Assembly: GCA_000969725.1 (NCBI GenBank)
Contig: JXSR01S035391.1
Origin: Ophiothrix spiculata
Taxonomy: Eukaryota > Echinodermata > Ophiuroidea > Amphilepidida > Ophiotrichidae
DNA length: 36,886 nucleotides
Reading direction: 5' to 3' (one strand)
The notes beneath the pieces were generated by a model. It was not told where the DNA came from and did not search any database. It was given only the letters and a program-made list of their open reading frames with translations. This document shows, one piece after another, positions 32,713-36,886 of the stretch (position 1 is the stretch's first letter; each line of letters begins with the position of its first letter). The position numbers were made by a program, and so were the translations under genes.

Positions 32713-32985
32713 TTCTGCAATGTTTGGGCCAATTTGATAACAACATGTGACAGATACATACACTGCCCATGGCATGTTTACTGTAACACAAGTTGTGGAT
32801 TTGACAAACATCAAGTGGCCATGATCAGAAATGAGCAAGGCAAAGTCGCTATTGAAGATTCATTTCCACTAAATGTCAACGCATGCATGTATCATGTTTC
32901 ATGTCACGCTGAAGGCTCCTTATCAATCCACTGCAAATATAACATGCATATCTACTCATATGTTTCTTGCCGGGATGCAGAATAA
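32713..32985 (+). CDS. Possible exon or fragment of a cysteine-rich secreted protein
   Basis: The frame is open from just after the in-frame TAA at 32710-32712 to a TAA at 32983-32985. From ITTCDRYIHCPWHVYCNTSC (32737-32796) onward it has eight cysteines in pairs. Four lie close together, then a 26-residue span with GKVAIEDSFPLN, then C-x4-C, and finally C-x8-C before the stop. An even, regular set of cysteines with Trp and Gly between them is typical of disulfide-bonded extracellular domains and unlike the low-complexity frames elsewhere in the window. I do not recognise the family. There is no signal peptide and no in-frame ATG before the first cysteine. The only AG close upstream inside the frame (32752-32753) lacks a pyrimidine tract and would remove the first cysteine. 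It could be a terminal exon, a decayed gene piece or chance. Confidence 0.35.
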   Translation, partial: FCNVWANLITTCDRYIHCPWHVYCNTSCGFDKHQVAMIRNEQGKVAIEDSFPLNVNACMYHVSCHAEGSLSIHCKYNMHIYSYVSCRDAE

Positions 32986-33017
32986 GATTCCGTTATTTTC
33001 TGTCCACTGTAGGAGAT

Positions 33018-33576
33018 AAGGAGCTATTATAAGAATGATACTATGACAGGAAAAAATGGCAATTTGGAAACACAGTGCTAGGAATATGTTGATTGATAAG
33101 GACATTTTGCTATATTGCTAAGGACATGACATTAAAGAATATCTCATGGATCAGAGGAATTGTCGGAACAGCTGATCATCAGAAACTCAAACGATTTGAC
33201 ATAATTTCATTGTTTTCAGGAAAGAGTTATAAAATAATACTTTCTGAGAAAAGAAAATTTTCAACAATGAAGACTGGAGACTATAATACTGGATAATATA
33301 GATGGTTTGACCCCCGGGGTTTGGCTTAGAACATGTGTGGCTACATTTGAAAAGGGATGCTTGTCTTTCAGCACTCGAATTATGTTAATTTATTTTAAAG
33401 CTTTTGAAAGGACAAAATTCCCTTAAATAGAAGTTCTATCACTTTTTTTTATAATGTTTGTTCATCCCACTGGTTTCTTCCAGTAGCAAAATGTCCTTAT
33501 CAATCAACATATTCCTAGCAATGCGTTTCCAAATTGCCATTTTTCCTGTCTCAGTATCATTCTATAATAGCTCCTT
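33018..33576. mobile_element. 559-bp inverted-repeat element
   Basis: Arms of about 95 bp: left 33018-33112, starting AAGGAGCTATTATA and including CAATTTGGAAAC and CAATCAA-type words in complement; right about 33486-33576, ending TATAATAGCTCCTT. The arms include ATGTTGATTGATAAGGACAT and its complement. The interior is AT-rich, with no transposase. It lies directly after the cysteine-rich frame. An AATAAA at 33584-33589 follows the right end. Confidence 0.75.
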
Positions 33577-34170
33577 TTTTTGCAATAAAACATGAATACA
33601 ATCCCTGGCAAGAGGACAATTGTCTACATGTATGTTCTTAAAATTAGCTTAATATAAAACAACAACATTTTCACCATTTCTCAAGGAGAGAAAAAATGAT
33701 CCAATCCATTTACTCAATCTTTTTCATCTTAATTGTATCAGTGCATTATTAGCCCAAATCTGTAGTTATGAATTTATAAGGTTTAGACAAAGAAAACTCA
33801 GGGTATTTTCATTTTAGTTCCTTTAGTATTTTAGTAAAAACTTCAATTGTTGTATAGCTCGTTTACAAGTAACTTGTCATGTTTCCAAAAATTACTAACA
33901 CACTTATCCATTTAATTATGCCTAATCAATATACATACATTCAAATGCATTTGAACTATCCATATGCAATCTTTCATTCAACCAGTTGCTGGCTCATTCC
34001 AGTGGAAACTGAACCTTTTTTTATTTCAAGCAAAAAATCAGCTTTTTTATTCGACCACATAAACATGTTTTTCAGTCATACATTTGTTACTTGGTACGTG
34101 AGAAGTATTTTCCAATCAGAAATTTTAAAGTTTGTATATCCGTGCATGAATGAGCACATGTTTTGTTTCA
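33577..34170. other. Non-coding stretch
   Basis: No supported gene. The frame at 33879-34229 is open for 116 codons but is Phe/Ile-rich AT-type sequence, has no domain, and runs into the repeated motif that follows. Confidence 0.4.
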
Positions 34171-34175
34171 AAAAT

Positions 34176-34577
34176 GTCACAAACGTTACCAAAGGTGACA
34201 CCAAAATGTCACAAAAAACAATGCATTGAAATAAATCCTGGCGATATAATGTTCTGTAACTGTTATGAAAAATTTGTAAATATGTTTCCCATAATCGGTG
34301 TAAGGCGCAATAAAAAAATCGTTGACACTTCAGAGAAATTGTACTTTGAAGTGATTAGGAGCAAAAAACCATTTCCGTGCGCGGTCACAAACGTTACCGA
34401 ACGTTACATGGACTTTACTCAGGATTTTGGCAATTGATTTAATTTTCAAACATCTACATGTCTTGACACCACCAGTGAGCACCATTATCAACAACAAACT
34501 CGTTGATATAATGTTTATGCTAGGTTCTGTGGCCATTTAAAAGTAAATTTTTTCAATTTTTCGGTCACAAACGTTAC
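34176..34577 (+). repeat. Three spaced copies of GTCACAAACGTTAC
   Basis: The 14-mer GTCACAAACGTTAC is exact at 34176-34189, 34384-34397 and 34564-34577, all on the same strand, 208 and 180 bp apart. The last two share two further bases on the left (CGGTCACAAACGTTAC). Partial copies lie nearby: GTCACAAA at 34209-34216 and AACGTTAC at 34400-34407. The DNA between the copies is not obviously repeated. It may be the internal repeats of an unrecognised mobile element or a cluster of binding sites. Confidence 0.6.
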
Positions 34578-34820
34578 TTTGGAATGAGCCTGCTAAGTTA
34601 TCACATCAACCGTAAGATGTTTCAATAAATTATAATTAGAATTTTAATGTATTCATTTATTTGATAATTTAATTAAGTCATCACAAATCTAAGGATTCTT
34701 TTTTATTTGTAGCTAAATGTAGATACAGGCAATGTGTTACCATGGTAAATTATCATTTTATAAGAATTAAAAGATCATATACTTTTCCCAGACAAAATTA
34801 CATTACTAGGACTAGGTCTA

Positions 34821-35829
34821 CAGGGTGGACCAATAAAAGCGATATTGAAGTTCAATATCACGTAACTTAAAATTGGGAAATAATTCTATAATAATTTTTA
34901 TATATTCATAAATTATGGTATCTTGTCCTTGTATGGTGAAAATTTCATGTCAAACAAAGCTTGCATTTCGAAATTATTGCCATTTGCGCAAAAAGAGTCA
35001 AAATCAGGTTTGTCCACGGGGCAAGTTTCCATGGGTGCACACAATGAGTGTTGGTTATAATATCTGTCTTAATTATCTGATTGGTTCTGCGTTACTGATT
35101 AGATTAAAGAATGTGATTAAGGAACTTGCTTCGAGAACTCATCTTAGGATGAGTTCTGCATTTACAGCAGCAATGTTTGCTGCAGATCCCCCTGTTCAAG
35201 CTTTTTCTTTATCCCTGTTCAAAACAGTACCAAAGTGGTGAAACTTTGTTCTAACTCTGTAAATAGTCTTTGTACATATGTGCATTAGGCAAGTCATTCC
35301 TAATGCATGTGTACGATCTACACAGACTATTTAGAGACTTAGCTTAGCTGGTCGCGTAGCTACCAGTTCTAAAAAAACGTTCAGCAATAAATGTTCTCTC
35401 CCGTCTTGTGAACTTCCTCTTCTTACCGCCTTACAAACCATCTTCATAAATGAAAACGAAAGTACACCAAACTTATGTTATTGTGATGCATGCATGCATG
35501 TCAATAGCACTCTCAGACAATGATATTCACCTTTAATATGATAATAATAAGTATCAACTTCATAAAGAAATAAAAACCATGCTGATTATAGACCTAATTA
35601 TGATTCTAATAAACATTAAAATATTCCTGGCCGTGGACAAAGTGGAATTCTGCGTTTTTTGCGCGAATGTCAATAACTTTGCAATGCAAGCTTTGTTTGA
35701 CATGAAATTTTCACCATACACGGACAAGATACCATGGTTTATGAATATATAAACATTATTCTCGAATTATTTTCCAATTTCAAGTTACGTGACATTGAAC
35801 TTCAATAACGCTTTTATTGGTCCGCCCTG
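34821..35829. mobile_element. 1009-bp Tc1/mariner-type element with ~200-bp TIRs
   Basis: The left end CAGGGTGGACCAATAAAAGC and the right end GCTTTTATTGGTCCGCCCTG follow TA (34819-34820) and precede TA (35830-35831). The inverted arms run about 200 bp, to TCCACGG near 35020 and CCGTGGA near 35631. TA targets and CAGGGTG termini are typical of Tc1/mariner. The interior frame (34915-35241) has no DDE/D transposase motifs, so the element is non-autonomous. An inner hairpin lies at 35264-35332 (AATAGTCTTTGTACA... with CCTAATGCATGTGTAC), and the palindromic GCATGCATGCATG near 35488. Confidence 0.85.
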
Positions 35830-35831
35830 TA

Positions 35832-36482
35832 TGATCATTTAGTATGATATTGACTTGGTTCAAATCTGTAGTTACTAAATTTATAATTCAAGAAATTAGA
35901 AACATTTAAATATTGGTAAATTGTAATTCTTTTCATTGTATTATCAGCCCATATAGTGTTGCCTGTTCATATTTACAAACAAATCAAATTTAGTAAATTG
36001 ATAGTTGACTTGCAAATCTCGTGCTCATCACTGTGAATTAATTTTTCACCAGCTACTAAGTGTCAATGATAGCAATAGGGTTGATTTCAAGACAGGAAAC
36101 TTTCATGTGAGCAGTACCTAATGGCAGTTATGACACAGCAGTGATCATAAGAATAGGTCATGCAAACATGGGGTAGATGTAACATAAAAACTCTATCTTC
36201 ATATTAGTTCAATGTAGGTTTATTCCAGAAGTTCAATACATACTGCAAAATGTTTCATTATCTTGGCAATTTAATTTTCTTATAAATGCAAAACTCCCAA
36301 GACAATTGAGCAAATGTTATGAAATCTATGGTTCAAAATATGAGCTGAGCGGAAGCGTTGCGGCGTTGGAAGCGCCCTTAAGCTTGTACACAATATGGTG
36401 AAAATTAAATTATCTGTCGAATGTTGTCATGCCAAAAGTTGAAATCCTACAAGAGTCATTTTTCACACTCTTTTTACGTGTT
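35832..36482. other. Non-coding stretch
   Basis: No supported gene or structured repeat is seen between the mariner-type element and the inverted repeat near the window end. Confidence 0.4.
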
Positions 36483-36687
36483 ACATCAAAAGGTACATGT
36501 TGTCGGTCATACAAATTTGGAGATGCAGGCAAATTGTAATGAAAATAATAAGAACATTATTGTTGCTATAACTTCAAAACCAGAACTTCAATTTTCACAA
36601 GCAATGTATCATTTGAAAGCTTAAATATAGCAAATGACATGAAAATCTGAATTTTGTTTAAGGTAGACAACTTGTACCTTTTGATGT
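36483..36687. mobile_element. ~205-bp inverted-repeat element
   Basis: ACATCAAAAGGTACATGTTG (36483-36502) pairs with CAACTTGTACCTTTTGATGT (36668-36687); one more TC/GA pair extends it inward, with one mismatch. The interior contains CATTTGAAAGCTTAAATATA, resembling the interior of the element at 28363-28812. It is followed by a short (AT)n run at 36699-36710. The overlapping frame at 36421-36624 is not a gene. Confidence 0.7.
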
Positions 36688-36886
36688 AATGTGTCACATA
36701 TATATATATATTCATACCAGGAAATAATTTCTTGGGCTTTTCCAGAATATAGGATCAGGCTAGTTATTGAAATAATGCATGTTTGATTACTCTGTATACC
36801 AAAAGTGCATCAAAATGGTTATAATAAATAGCAGAAAAAGAATGTTACTTGTTTCTTTTGCATTTTCTTAACTTTACTATTGTTCA

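Noticed and set aside
33879-34229. 116-codon open frame, the longest on the + strand
   Set aside because: No domain or splice context, AT-driven Phe/Ile/Lys composition, and it runs into the repeated 14-mer region.
1-36886. CRISPR array, bacterial operon or prophage
   Set aside because: Repeats are long and diverged, with no regular short repeat-spacer pattern. There are no bacterial-type genes, and the one clear exon is spliced and of animal type.

Overview
This window looks like nuclear DNA of an animal, most likely a marine invertebrate and possibly a deuterostome such as an echinoderm, hemichordate or amphioxus. That placement is inference. It rests on one spliced exon with a vertebrate-like BAH domain, very AT-rich non-coding DNA (about two thirds A+T by eye), a run of 50 Ns typical of a scaffold gap, and many short non-autonomous DNA transposons, plus fragments that resemble a tRNA-derived SINE and retroelements. 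There is no bacterial-style gene organisation. Almost every open frame is short, lacks a recognisable domain and lies in repeat DNA.

Only one protein-coding segment is well supported: a 160-bp internal exon at 29003-29162 (+) encoding the start of a BAH domain of the BAHD1/BAHCC1 type, with good splice signals on both sides. Neighbouring exons were not found, so the rest of the window is probably intron and/or flanking DNA of that gene. A second frame, 32713-32985 (+), has eight regularly placed cysteines and may be an exon or fragment of a secreted protein, but it has no convincing splice acceptor.

Layout. 1-6190 holds three tandem copies of a unit of about 2 kb, with a partial fourth at 7105-7570. 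The third copy has gained a 387-bp hAT-like MITE, a tRNA-type SINE-like element and a fragment that folds as a type I hammerhead ribozyme (5583-5646). 8689-11897 and 12046-15149 are a second tandem duplication; its copies differ by insertions, so empty and filled sites can be read directly. 17069-18230 is a 1.16-kb foldback element with TAA target duplications. 19-23 kb carries a series of inverted-repeat elements and possible LINE and mariner remnants. 23741-24328 and 24739-25836 form a third duplicated pair, interrupted by the N gap and by a TTAA-flanked insertion. 26.6-36.9 kb contains the BAH exon, the cysteine-rich frame, a tRNA-like sequence and several inverted-repeat elements, including a 1009-bp mariner-type element with long terminal inverted repeats.

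The most noteworthy items are the hammerhead-ribozyme candidate, the paired empty/filled insertion sites, an insertion with hairpin ends and a 10-bp target duplication, the three-copy GTCACAAACGTTAC motif at 34.2-34.6 kb, and the cysteine-rich frame. All coordinates of diverged repeats are by eye and approximate; TIR ends are given to the base where both arms could be read.
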